Below are positions 12,071 to 23,440 of a stretch of DNA of 64,000 nt, piece after piece. Position 1 is the stretch's first letter, and each line of letters opens with the position of its first letter. A program made the position numbers and the translations under genes. The stretch comes from Conus ventricosus (taxonomy: Eukaryota; Mollusca; Gastropoda; Neogastropoda; Conidae): assembly GCA_018398815.1 (NCBI GenBank), contig CM031609.1, forward strand, positions 29,917,434 through 29,981,433, written 5' to 3'. The notes beneath the pieces were generated by a model. The model was not told the origin of the DNA, searched no databases, and worked only from the letters and a program-made list of their open reading frames with translations.

Positions 12071-13351
12071 AAATGAAAAATAATTTAGTAATGTATATCT
12101 TTTAATCTGTTTTCTTGAATATTCAGCTGCGCATCAATTTAAAACAAATGTACATTAAGCGGTTTATCGGCTTCTTCTTCTTTATCAATTGAATGTTTAT
12201 TACGTCTCTCACAGTTCTCCCGCTTCCATGCAACTGATTATCCTCTGTTGACCTTAGGTCATCCATAAACCGTATTTTGTTGTTAATAATCATCAAGCCT
12301 AACATTGTGAAGATGTAAATCTTTAGACACAAGGTCTGCTGTTAGACTTCTACCCCTCCCACCCCCAAACAATTTTCTTATTTCGTCAAAATGATGATAA
12401 GGTCTAAGCCCGCTAGCGTAGATTTGGTTAGGACTACCGTCAATTGTACATTGCACTTTCGTTATTTTAGGATTAAAAAACTTTTCACTTGCTCTTTTGA
12501 ACGGTTCTTCATCTTCACACAGCAATAAAATACCTTAAGCGATCTTGCTGCGGCACTAAAACTAAAATTCCATATAGTGTCTGCCCTGCTTCTGGGATAT
12601 GTTGTATGATGAATCACTCTTTCGTATATATTGCTAATTTTGACTGATATTGTCGCTCAATCAGCCTTGCTAAATTAGGGTTGCTAACAACGTCAACTCT
12701 AACGAGATGTCAGAAATGCTGTACTTGCTTCGGTGTCTGATGATTTGATAACGCGTTTGTATTCATTAAAAGTTTAGTTCATATGACAATCTGTCTTTAA
12801 TGCTCCTTGAAAGTATGGCGCATGCGCTTTTAACAACTCAAAATCTATGGGAATGGAAAAGCGATTTCCATACGCAAAATTTAGAGCTAAAGACTTTTTG
12901 CTGCTTTTAAACATCTGCGCCGAGTGCGGCGCCTATTCTAAGTTTTTAGTGCTTCTTCATTATCTATTCCTTGAAACGCAAGATCGCCCTTTCATTCTCA
13001 GTTAGCCATAGATCAGAATAGGTTAAAAATATGTCTGCATTGTGTAAAGAAAATATTTCTTGCCCCTCAAGTTTTATAGAAATTTTCTTAACGATTGCCC
13101 GTCCAAATTCTGGACAACTGTCCTGTTTGTGTCTGTTGTTGAAGCGAGTTCTATTTTGAAAGTAAGACGCGCAGAGCCTGCACAATCACTTTATCCGCTC
13201 CTAGGTCTGGAAATTTGACAGTAAGAATTTGATCCGCATCAATAGTAGATGGATTATTTGGAACAGTAATATTCTGCTTATTTCCCTTCACGCCAAAGGG
13301 CTCTTTCAGTCTTCTATGCGGGTCAAGAATCGAGCCATATGCTTGTGACAT
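12071..13351 (-). pseudogene. Probable double jelly-roll major capsid protein, copy 1, frame-broken
   Basis: The ATG at 13349-13351 starts MSQAYGSILDPHRRL. Pieces in different frames follow at 13151-13351, 12964-13185, 12283-12525 and 12123-12332, with breaks near 13170, 12965, 12700, 12520 and 12320. Visible family features are the segment GRAIVKKISIKLEGQEIFSL in the first barrel and NRFSIPLDFELLKAHAP between the barrels. A C-terminal segment DLRSTEDNQLHGSGRTVRDV precedes the final barrel strands. The inter-barrel pattern (aromatic, then I/V-P-L, then L, then an ELTF strand) is typical of DJR capsids of PLVs and relatives. The full length of about 420 residues also fits. The role would be the icosahedral shell. 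Breaks occur at different sites from copy 2. Confidence 0.6.
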
Positions 13352-13390
13352 TTTTTATAAAACAAATAAAAAAGTTATTATTAAAGAAAC

Positions 13391-13743
13391 ATGGCAGGCA
13401 TTGAAGATGAAGATTATGATGATTTTGATCCTGGAGACGACATGAGTGAAATGACTACTTTGGTACAACATCGCTCGGGCTCTCTTTGCGGCGTGAATTA
13501 ACAGAAAGTAAGGTCAGATCATTATACCAAAGTTTAGGCCAAGAACCTCCCGAATTTATAGACCCTAATGATTTTGAAGTAAAAGATGACCATTTGTTTG
13601 TGAGGAGCGACCTAGGACAACTTGTTCAGCTTACAACTAAACCAGACTCATCAAGTTTTAAAAAGAGTACAATTAGACAAAGGCTCGTGTAAGCGAAAAA
13701 TGCCTTGGCATTGCTAAACCAAATTAGATGAGGAGGCTGAAAT
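13391..13743 (+). pseudogene. N-terminal part of membrane/coiled-coil gene of PLV-like element, copy 1, cut by gap
   Basis: The ATG at 13391 opens an acidic start (MAGIEDEDYDDFDPGDDMSE), divergent from the capsid gene with only 39 bases between the two start codons. A frame break near 13470 shifts to the frame 13486-13692. The gene is then cut off by the 100-N gap. The full-length version is at 60447-61616 on the minus strand in copy 2. The divergent arrangement implies a shared bidirectional promoter in 13352-13390. Confidence 0.5.
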
Positions 13744-13843
13744 NNNNNNNNNNNNNNNNNNNNNNNNNNNNNNNNNNNNNNNNNNNNNNNNNNNNNNNNN
13801 NNNNNNNNNNNNNNNNNNNNNNNNNNNNNNNNNNNNNNNNNNN
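13744..13843. other. Assembly gap (100 N)
   Basis: Exactly 100 N, the usual placeholder for a gap of unknown size. It falls between the copy 1 viral-type element and a poly-C/CA-rich tract, so the right end of copy 1 cannot be seen. Confidence 0.99.
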
Positions 13844-14007
13844 AGTAACCCCATCCCCCCCCACCCCCCCACCCCCCCCCCCCCCCCCCCCCACACCCCC
13901 ACCTCCAGCCAATTTCGTCGCCGTGATAGGCATTCTTCTATCGGCTGCATTCTTGAAAGCGACATCCGCTGAATGTTGATGACCTCTTGTCAGGTGTGTG
14001 TGTGTGT

Positions 14008-14039
<32 letters not shown>

Positions 14040-14298
14040 AGACGCGATGCTTGTGTGCCCCGTCATCTGCATATGAAAAATGCCTACGTAAGATTATTGA
14101 ATGATGTTAAAAATGGCATCTGTTATGAAATTGAAGATGCAAATATCAAACTATATCAACACGATTTCTGTGGGTTTTTTTTATCGAGCTGAATTCAGTA
14201 TTGAAAGGTCATCTAAAACATTTTAATGCTCTTATTTAAAGTAAACACATTCCGAATTTTGTCTAGTTTAGGACCATCCGTGTAATGAAAACATGAAA

Positions 14299-14364
<66 letters not shown>

Positions 14365-14897
14365 ACGGTAAATACAGAGGAAAAAACAAAGAAAAAAAAG
14401 ATATAAAAAGGTTTCACGTTGGAAGGGTTCACCGAATTATTGCCAAACTTCTCCTGTGAACAAACACCGGTTGTTGAGATGTTTTGTTGTTGTTGTTGTT
14501 GTTGCTGCTTTGTTTTTGTTTTTTTTAAATTTTTGTTGTTGTTGCTGTTCTTGCAAACGTGAAAGCGATAGTTATCAGTACATACTTTGAAAGTGGGGGG
14601 GGGGGGGGGGGGGGGCATGGGGAAGGAAAGGGAGTGGGACCTTTTAAATGTATTTAAAAAGCAAAACGTTCAAAATAAAGGAACGGTTACAATGATTAAT
14701 TGTATCTATTCCACGTTTAGTGATAACTGGAGTGTGTTATACAGCAGTAATCAATGATATAGAGGTTTAATACATTGGAAATGTGACTTAGCTTATGTTG
14801 TCTGTATAACAACATGAACTGAACTACAGACTGTATATATATATCTATATCTATATATTGTTATCGGCAAGTTGATTATGTGTATACTTGTGCCTTG

Positions 14898-14928
<31 letters not shown>

Positions 14929-15073
14929 GGTTATGTTTAAACGGATAAAAGAAAAACGGTTTCTAGGAGGGAGCAGTTTTTTTAATTGTATAACTCTTTC
15001 CTCAAAATTGAAAATGTGTGTGTGTGTGTGTGTGTGAGTGAGTGAGTGAGTGAGTGAGTGAGTGAGTGAGTGA

Positions 15074-15143
<70 letters not shown>

Positions 15144-15268
15144 CTTTGTATTCGTTAGGAACGATCTGTTGGAAAGAACAAAGTCTTTGTAATAGGTACA
15201 GAAGAACAAACACAGAATGATACAACATTTTCGATGTTAATTACTGTGTATGTATAATGCCGGGGCTA
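13844..15268. repeat. Microsatellite-rich interval without genes
   Basis: It contains poly-C (about 13854-13892), TG repeats (13993-14040 and 14301-14361), GTT repeats (about 14483-14545), poly-G (about 14596-14616) and ATT repeats (about 14902-14930). A compound TG/AGTG/TG block lies at 15014-15141. His-Thr and Cys-Val open frames here are repeat translations. The rest of the interval shows no gene. Confidence 0.85.
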
Positions 15269-15277
15269 GTACATTAA
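15269..15277. repeat. Left target-site duplication of MULE
   Basis: GTACATTAA, identical to 18187-18195 on the other side of the element. Confidence 0.85.
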
Positions 15278-15535
15278 GGCTTATAATTTTTTGGCCAGCA
15301 AAAGAAATTGAATTGCAGCAAAAAAGATAAATCAAACAGCAAATTTCACCCGCAAAATAAATGCAAAATTGCAGCAAAATTAATGATTTATCAGCAATTT
15401 ATTTACTTTCAACATGCAAAAAATATAATGAAACAGCAAAATAGGTAGCACTATCAACAAAAGATATCCAGCAAAAATCATGCAAAATATGCAAAAATAA
15501 TGGAAAAAGCAACAAATTGAATAACCAGTAGCACA
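15278..15535. repeat. Left subterminal repeat zone of MULE
   Basis: Roughly a dozen copies of CAGCAAAAT, TGCAAAAT and similar words occur within 250 bases, all in the same orientation. The right end (17890-18186) carries the reverse complement (ATTTTGCTG). Such subterminal motif clusters are known transposase-binding sites in several DNA transposons; the role here is inferred. Confidence 0.7.
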
Positions 15536-15568
15536 GATTTGGCCTCGGATGGAGGCTCAGAGATGAAT

Positions 15569-17384
15569 TCATTGGCGCAACAATGCCGGTTTGCTCAATT
15601 TTGGCCTCCCCCTCTTCCTCTTCATACCGAGTGGCACAGTTTTGGCCTCGGATGGAGGCTCAGAGATTCCCAAACGAATCTCTATGCCCAGAGAGTGCTT
15701 GCAGATGTTGGCTTTCATATTGGCCGGACAATTGCACGAGAAGCTGTTGTCTTCTTGTTGCACAAGATGCCAGACTGAATTTCTGCTCTCCTTGTATTCA
15801 TCGAAAGATGCCATGATGCTCTCTGAAAACATTCCTTCTGCAGAATGACAGACGTTTTCAGATCTGTGTTTGTCAGGGAATGTGATGAGACGTACACGTT
15901 TTGACCACTTTTCAGTGACTCTGCCTCTGAACCTGCCCATTGGTAAGCAGACGTCCAGCATGCCAAGGTCCTCATTGGCTGGGATGCAACCTCGGTGTGG
16001 CCAGCTTGGGAATCATCACGGTCTCTGGACCAAGTGAGGACGATGTCGTGCTCCACGATGCTCAGGAAGCTACCTAAGTCATGCCGCTCACGGAACGTGT
16101 GCTGGCGCTTGATGATCATGTTCAGAGCCTCAAGCCCATTGTTTGTAGAGGGAAAACCTGGAGCATAGCCTTCAAACCATGTGTAATTCCGCTGAAGCCA
16201 CGATCCCTGGAAGTACTCCAAGAATGACGCTACTCCATCTTTGTCTGAAGACTCCCATTTAGTCAGAAAGAGGGCAGCAGCATGTTGAAATGAGTCTTCA
16301 TCCGGACACAGCTGCAACTGGAAGATGTCTTCACGTATTGCCGCACGAGTTTCTTTGTCTCTGACTCGCACAATTTGCTTGTCCATATTCATGACGACAT
16401 GGGCCCAGCATGAAATGGTCTTTTCTGGCTCATGTCCGAAGGCAGATGTGTAACCGTTCTTGATGGCAGGGGCTGCATCGCAGATGAGGTGTGTGGGTGC
16501 AAATCCAGGATGATCATCAGGATAAATCATACTAACACCATTGGCAACAGCCGCAAAGATGAAGTGGTAATCTTCTTTAGCCTCATTCATTGTGATTGCT
16601 AATGAAATTGGGTGAAATTTCCTGTTTGCATCACTGTACCCGGTGATGAGCACCGGGTAGCCCTGCCATATCAACTTATAAGTTGCATCTGCATGAATAT
16701 TTGATGATCGTGACCCAAGTTTCAACAGACGTTTTGTAGAGATACTGACTCTAAAAAATGCAGATTCTTTCTTTCTTTGGCCATATGAACAGTCAAACCC
16801 ACAAACAAAAGCCTGGTCGTCATCATCGGTACCATTTTGCGTGCCTCTGCCCATGCAGAAAGCTCGCCAAGGGAAATGGTAGGTTTTCCTAAATGTTTGT
16901 TTCTCAGTGAAACAAGATAGTTCGCCATTTGGACTTTTGAGGGCATGTGGGAACATTTCCGATTACGCAAAGCCGCAAATATTGCTTTTGGTTTTCGTAC
17001 ACCGTCAATGAACAAAGAGTTAATAACTTCCCTTGTCTGCGGATGAATGCCCCGATGTGTTTCCTGTGATGTTTCCTCTTGTGCATGGTCATGCTCCTTT
17101 GATGTAAGATTCAAGGAAACTTGGTCGCAGTCAGCGCTGTATGCGAGGTGCATCTCTGCAGGGCATCTGGCAGCATGCTTGCATCTGTAGTACACCTTGC
17201 TCCCTGACATCGTTGCGTGAGTGTATGCGATGGCCCAGTCATCCTGCAACAGCAACAAAATTTGGTAGGATGGTACGTTACCATGGGGGAACGAAGCACG
17301 CACTCACACACACATGCACACTCATATCTCCCATCTCTCATCTCAACCTCCCTCGTCTTTTCTTCCTACCCCTCTCCCTCTCTA

Positions 17385-17436
<52 letters not shown>

Positions 17437-17637
17437 CGCCCATCATCACTCATCATCGTCGTCCTTTTGAACAACCACAACTCTTACCTTCACGAAAGCA
17501 ATTGCTGCATTTTTGTCTGGAAATGTTTTGTCGACATGCCACTCCTTGCCCACTCCCCGTCTTCTTTTTGGTGCTGGCAATTCATCATCCGTTGAATCAC
17601 GATCCTGGGTGACTGGCTGGATAACTTCAAACTCCAT
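15569..17637 (-). CDS. MULE transposase with zinc-binding N-terminus and SWIM finger (spliced, two frame breaks)
   Basis: This minus-strand gene codes for the transposase that would move the surrounding element. Exon 1 (17488-17637) starts MEFEVIQPV and ends at a GTAAGAG donor. The intron is 17244-17487 and contains a CA microsatellite. The acceptor TTGCTGTTGCAG is followed in phase 0 by exon 2. Domains in order: a FLYWCH/WRKY-like zinc-binding region (YRCKHAARCPAEM with a later EHDH); the MULE catalytic core with Asp in HADATYK (about 16689), Asp in ICDAAPAI (about 16479), a CWAH motif, and Glu in TNNGLEALN (about 16131); and a SWIM finger (CNC, 8 residues, CKH) near the C-terminus. Frame breaks at about 16845 and 15965 split it into three frames. 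A 27-bp sequence near the 3' end is duplicated (15540 and 15643). All catalytic residues are present, so it may be recently active if the breaks are errors. Confidence 0.8.
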
Positions 17638-17889
17638 TGTTGGTTGCTATGTCGATTGAGTGTGTGCCCAACCATTTGACTTTGACATGAGACTTGGTAA
17701 CTACTGCTCACACATCCCTCAAGTATCACTCAAAAGGTCAAGTGATCTCCAATTGCAACCGAGTAACTGAGTTCACTTACAGTATACAGGGAAGTGAATT
17801 TTGCACACACACACACACACACATGCGCGCGCGCACGTGTGCTCTTTCTCTTCTCACTTTCCCTTTGAATACCAAGTTGTACTAGACGG

Positions 17890-18186
17890 CAATGGTCATT
17901 ATTATAGCTGATGACTTTAATGTGTTTGCTGCTATTGAATCAATTTTGCTGCAACATACTTTTTTTGCTGTTTTTGTATTTTGTTTCTATTCGGACATCT
18001 TATTTGCTGATTTCCCATTTAATATGCTACAAAAGTGTTTATTTTGCTGTAAAATTTATATTTTTTGCTGGCAATTATTTTTTTTGCCGCAAAAACTTGT
18101 TTCTGCTGTTATTCATATCAAATTTGCAGGCCCCAACAATTAGATTTGCTGCACCAACCATTTTTTTTGCTGGTGTGATAAATGCC
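17890..18186. repeat. Right subterminal repeat zone of MULE
   Basis: About ten copies of TTTGCTG or TTTTGCTGT-type words are spread over 300 bases. They are the reverse complement of the left zone, so the element has long imperfect inverted ends. Confidence 0.7.
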
Positions 18187-18195
18187 GTACATTAA
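18187..18195. repeat. Right target-site duplication of MULE
   Basis: GTACATTAA, identical to 15269-15277. Confidence 0.85.
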
Positions 18196-18256
18196 ATGTT
18201 CTTCGCGAACTGACGTTCAAACAGTATCAAAACCACCTATGTTTTGTTGATTTCAG

Positions 18257-18342
18257 AACCGATATCTGACACAAGCTCTGAATTTTTGCTCGCTTGCGGA
18301 CTCCCGCAAGAGGTTCACCATCATCATGGAATACTACCTTGG
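18257..18342 (+). CDS. Possible host gene exon A (partial gene)
   Basis: A pyrimidine-ended acceptor (GTTGATTTCAG) is followed by an open 86-base exon ending at a GTGAGT donor. It reads NRYLTQALNFCSLADSRKRF and continues to EYYL, leaving two bases of a Gly codon. The next candidate exon supplies exactly one base, so the phases agree. It would be the juxtamembrane extracellular part of a single-pass protein. Upstream exons are not visible; the MULE sits only 61 bases before it. Confidence 0.45.
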
Positions 18343-18807
<465 letters not shown>

Positions 18808-18976
18808 GATAATCATGTTGGTGATCGCCATTAAAGTGGTGCTCATCGCAGTCTACTGCTGCCTTCGCGGCCATCGTCTGCACGGGTGCGGGTCGAACAG
18901 ACGCAGAATGGTGGTGATGGATGACGACGCAGTGGCAGCGGCCGCCAGAGCCAGAATCGAACGAGGAGATCAAAAT
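18808..18976 (+). CDS. Possible host gene exon B: transmembrane segment
   Basis: The acceptor CCTGCTTCAG precedes the exon and the donor GTAAGA follows it. The exon completes the Gly codon from exon A and encodes a clear membrane helix (GIIMLVIAIKVVLIAVYCCL). A basic stop-transfer region and an acidic/alanine-rich juxtamembrane region follow, ending at RIERGDQN in phase 0. A Cys-Cys pair at the inner membrane face is typical of small single-pass adaptors such as Shisa-like proteins, but this is not enough to name a family. The next phase-0 exon I can find is 18.8 kb downstream, beyond the minisatellites and retroelements. Confidence 0.5.
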
Positions 18977-18989
18977 GTAAGAACCCATT

Positions 18990-20012
18990 TAGTAATGTGA
19001 CATGACAGGACAGCACAGGACAGCAGAGAACAAATCAGGGCAGTGTGGGACAGAGGTAGAACAGGACAGGACAAGAGAGGCAAGGGAAGGACAGGACATG
19101 GTTGGGCAGGGGAGGATGTGAGCGGGAAGCCAGGGAAAGGACTCGGGACAGGATAGGACAGGCCAAGGCGTTCGGTGCAGGACAGAGCAGACTAAGGCAG
19201 GGAAGAACTGGACGAGGCGGGGCAAAGCAAAAGAGGATGTGACAGAACTGGACAGAAAAGAGAAGAACTGGACAGGCCAAGGCAAAGCAGGACTGGACAG
19301 GACACGATAGGAAAAATCAAGAAAAGAAGGGCATGGCATCGAAGGACGGAGGCGGGCGTTTCGAAGGACATAACAAAGCAGGTCAGGACAAGTACAGTGG
19401 GACCGAAAAGGGTGGGTTATAACAGGAAAGGCAAATTGAGGACAGGACATGACATAGAAGAACAAGACAGGACAAGGAATAAAGCAGTGAAGAATAGGGT
19501 ATGGAAAAGAGAGACAGTTCAGGAATAAAAGGTTAGGTAACGTAATGTTGCTTGTAGCCCATCCGACCGCAAAGGGGCATATCAAGGCTGTCACCGCGTT
19601 GAAGCCAACTCACAAGTCATTCATTCACACTTCTCTTTAAAATACATCTTCTAAAAAGCCACCCGAAATTTTGTTTAAAAAACTTTCCACTATAAAATCT
19701 CAGATCCGTAGAAAAATGTCAGTCTCTTTCAAGAAATCAAAGATCGCATGAGGTGGAACATCTCTGAACAAGGTTTTCATGGAATCTACTATGAAATGCT
19801 TGTGCCTCACATCGAGCAAGTCCCAACACTCTAAAAAAAATAATTATGTTTCATTGTGCGTGATACATGACATGCAATGGACCACGGGGCTTCTTCACTC
19901 TTCAAAAGATACGAATGAGTGAAATTCGAATAAGGAATGAAAGGAACGACAAGTAATAGAAGGGCCGAAAAAGGGGGTAGGGTAGCGAAGAGATGGCAGG
20001 GAAGGACAGGCT
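18990..20012. repeat. Degenerate GGACA-type minisatellite
   Basis: The plus strand is dominated by GGACAGGACA and GGACAGAGCA-type pentamers and decamers with many substitutions, most clearly at 19000-19330. Repeat density falls to zero around 19560-19900 and returns near 19930-20010. It is the diverged edge of the larger array at 21.2-25.8 kb. Pro/Cys/Leu-rich minus-strand open frames are repeat translations. Confidence 0.75.
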
Positions 20013-20023
20013 AGGAACAAGAT

Positions 20024-20545
20024 GTGATAAATGGACAGACAATAGAAACTGTTGACTGTTTCAAATATCTTGGTATGCACATTGATCATAAACTGTCTTT
20101 TAGTCAACATACTGACAGTATGTTCAAAAAAGCAAATCAAAGGTTGTTTCTGTTAAGAAAATTATGTAGTTTTAATGTCAGTCAACATGTAATAGAAAAG
20201 GTATATGTAAGTTTAATACAAAGTCTAATGTCATTCAACATTACTGTCTGGTTTGGAAATCTTTCAGAGGAAGAGCGAGCAAAGCTCGCCAGAATTGTCA
20301 GTCAGGCAAGCAAGGTTATAGGGAAAAAGCAATCTGATCTCAGAGAAGTCTATACTGTTTCTGTAATCAGGAAATATGTGAATATTACCTCTGATCCCTC
20401 ACACCCACTCCACTGCCACTTTGAAAAACTTCCTTCAGGAAGACACTACAGAATGCCCGTAGCACAGAAAAGTGTCTTCAAGAAGTCCTTTATACAAAGT
20501 GCCATTAGCATTTTAAACTCTAAAGCCTGTGATCGACTGCCATGA
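20024..20545 (+). pseudogene. C-terminal part of LINE reverse transcriptase
   Basis: The open frame begins without a natural start and encodes the thumb and C-terminal region. Features are the segment VDCFKYLGMHIDHKLSF, then FLLRKLCSFNVS, then a helical region with TVWFGNLSEEERAKLARI, and a terminal LPSGRHYRMP. This matches the C-terminal pattern of non-LTR retrotransposon RTs (YLG motif, followed by the LRKL and LPSGRRY-type segments). The catalytic fingers/palm with YADD are missing by 5' truncation, so the copy is dead on arrival. The frame itself is intact over 173 codons, suggesting a fairly young insertion in reasonably accurate sequence. Confidence 0.75.
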
Positions 20546-20605
20546 CCCTTGTCTCTCAGACATGAACATTTCAGTCTTCAATATTATGCTTTTACTGTGA
20601 CGATG

Positions 20606-21030
<425 letters not shown>

Positions 21031-21229
21031 TTTGTGGAGGGGTGTGTGAGTGTTGATGTATATACAAATACATGTACTAACACAGGCTTTTATGTAACGA
21101 TTTATAATGTCTCTTTGTAAGGTTTTATGTACTTGCGAAATTATGTGGAGCAGAAGAAATATTTCGATGGACAATAAAGTTGATTGTTTTTGAATTGAAT
21201 TGAATTGAATTGAAGCATCAGGAAGATGA

Positions 21230-21780
21230 GGTTAAAAAAAGAAGCAGGTAAGAGAGACAAGTTACAAACATAGAAAGACAATACAAGGAAAAGCTGGACA
21301 CGGTGTGACGTGCAAAGCAGGACAGCAAAGATTAGAGCCAGCTAGAAAAGGACAGGGCGGGGAAGGACAGGACAGGACAGGACAGGACAAGGTAGGAAAA
21401 GAGGGGAGAATGAAGATTTGGTTAACATAAATCGGAGCAGGGAAAGAATACGATATGGCAGGAAAGGACAAAGAAAATAAAAGGACAGGCTAAATAGGAA
21501 AGGGTAGGACAGGATCAGGACAGTCAAGGATGGGGAGGATAGGTTAGGGAAGGAGAGACATGGCAGAGAAGGAAACGACAGGGAAGAAAAGGAAAGAGGG
21601 ACAGGGCCGGGAAGCTAGAACGCACAACAAGGCTGGGTATGACAGAGCAGGTCAGAACAGAAGGGCAGGTCATGACAGTATGGGGAAAAGATAGGACATG
21701 GCAAAACAGGAAACGGCAAAGTTTAACAGAACAGAGAAGGTAAGGACATGGCAGAAACGTGAAAGGGTGGGATACGGCGG
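21230..21780. repeat. Degenerate GGACA minisatellite, right of the LINE
   Basis: The same GGACAGGACA-type repeat as at 19.0-20.0 kb, resuming after the LINE. A run of tandem GGACA units lies at 21360-21390. It grades into the longer-unit array that follows. Confidence 0.75.
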
Positions 21781-23440
21781 AACATGAAAGGGTGGGGACG
21801 TGACAGATCATGGAAGATAGGACATAGCAGATCATGAAAGCGTAGGACGTGACAGATCATGGAAGATAGGACATGGCAGTCATGAAAGCGTAGGACGTGA
21901 CAGATCATGAAAGATAGGACATGGCAGATCATGAAAGCGTAGACGTGACAGATCATGAAAGATAGGACATGGCAGATCAGAAGATAGGACATGGCAGAAC
22001 ATGAAAGGTAGGACATGACAGATCATGAAAGATTGGACATGGCAGATCATGAAAGGGTGGACAGGCAAATCATGAAAGATAGGACATGGCAGATCATGAA
22101 AGATAGGACATGGCAGATCATGAAAGATAGGACATGGCAGATCATGAAAGATAGGACATGGCAGATCATGAAAGATAGGACATGGCAGATCATGAAAAGG
22201 GTAGGACATGACAGATCATGAAAGATAGGACATGGCAGAACATGAAAGATAGGACATGACAGATCATGAAAGGGTAGGACATGGCAGATTATGAAAGAGA
22301 GGACATGGCAGATCATGAAAGATAGGACATGACAGATTATGAAAGATAGGACATGGCAGATCATGAAAGATAGGACATGACAGATCATGAAAGATAGGAC
22401 ATGGCAGATCATGAAAGATAGGACATGACAGATCATGAAAGGGTAGGACATGGCAGATCATGAAAGATAGGACATGACAGATCATGAAAGAGAGGACATG
22501 ACAGATTAGAAAGGGTAGGACATGGCAGATCATGACAAAATGGACATGACAGATCATAAAAGATAGGACATGGCAGATCATGAAAGATAGGACATGACAG
22601 ATCATGAAAGATAGGACATGGCAGATTATGAAAGAGAGGACATGACAGATCATGAAAGAGAGGACATGACAGATTATGAAAGGGTAGGACATGGCAGATC
22701 ATGACAAATAGGACATGACAGATCATAAAAGATAGGACATGGCAGATCATGAAAGATAGGACATGGCAGATCATGAAAGATAGGACATGGCAGATCATGA
22801 AAGGGTAGGACATGGCAGATCATGAAAGATAGGACATGGCAGATCATGAAAGGGTAGGACATGGCAGATCATGACAAATAGGACATGACAGATCATGAAA
22901 GGGTAGGACATGGCAGATCATGAAAGATAGGACATGGCAGATCATGAAAGGGTAGGGCATGGCAGATCATGAAAGAAAGGACATGGCAGAACATGAAAGA
23001 TAGGACATGGCAGATCATGAAAGGGTAGGACATGGCAGATCATGAAAGGGTAGGACATGGCAGATCATGAAAGATAGGACATGGCAGATCATGAAAGATA
23101 GGACATGGCAAATGATGAAAGATAGGACATGGCAGATCATGAAAGGGAAGGACATGACAGATCATGAAAGATAGGACATGACAGATCATGAAAGAGAGGA
23201 CATGGCAGATCATGAAAGAGAGGACATGACAGATCATGAAAGATAGGACATGACAGATCATGAAAGATAGGACATGGCAGAACATGAAAGGGTAGGACAT
23301 GGCAGATCATGAAAGATAGGACATGGCAGATCATGAAAGGGTAGGACATGGCAGATCATGAAAGGTAGGACATGGCAGATCATGAAAGGCAGGACATGGC
23401 AGATCATGAAAGATAGGACATGACAGATCATGAAAGGGCA
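21780..23440. repeat. Minisatellite B, unit about 24-25 bp
   Basis: Dozens of units each consist of ACATGGCAGA (or ACATGACAGA), then TCATGAAAGA, then TAGG or GGTAGG. Units containing GGCAGA and GACAGA are interleaved. Several minus-strand frames stay open through the array (for example 22047-22451), giving FHDLPCPI-type repeats; they are not genes. The unit shares its GGACA...GG core with the GGACA repeat to the left. Confidence 0.9.

Larger units (their letters stand above)
10500..13743 (-). mobile_element. Endogenous PLV-like (Polinton-like virus type) element, copy 1, partial
   Basis: The segment is the inverted counterpart of 61.3-64.0 kb. Reading leftward on the minus strand it carries the probable major capsid protein, a small membrane protein and a further gene. 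On the plus strand it carries the start of the membrane/coiled-coil gene, which is truncated by the N gap. Nucleotide identity with copy 2 is plainly high from 11.4 to 13.7 kb; mismatches are mostly single-base indels. From 11.4 kb leftward the alignment continues to the window end of copy 2 (64.0 kb equals about 10.98 kb), but the DNA becomes noisy. Known PLVs and Polintons encode a DJR capsid and packaging ATPase; the assignment here rests on the capsid-type proteins and the ATPase of copy 2. Confidence 0.7.
15278..18186 (-). mobile_element. Mutator-like (MULE) DNA transposon with 9-bp target-site duplication
   Basis: The element is bounded by a perfect 9-bp direct repeat GTACATTAA at 15269-15277 and 18187-18195, the size expected for Mutator superfamily insertion. 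Inside it, the ends start GGCTTATAA (left) and, read inward on the other strand, GGCATTTAT (right). Both are followed by CCAGCAAAA or ACCAGCAAAA, giving short imperfect terminal inverted repeats. Both subterminal regions are packed with the AGCAAAAT motif in opposite orientation. The interior encodes a MULE transposase with a SWIM zinc finger on the minus strand. The boundaries are read directly from the sequence. Confidence 0.85.

Noticed and set aside
13997..15228. His-Thr-rich open frames on the minus strand
   Set aside because: Translations of CA/TG microsatellites.
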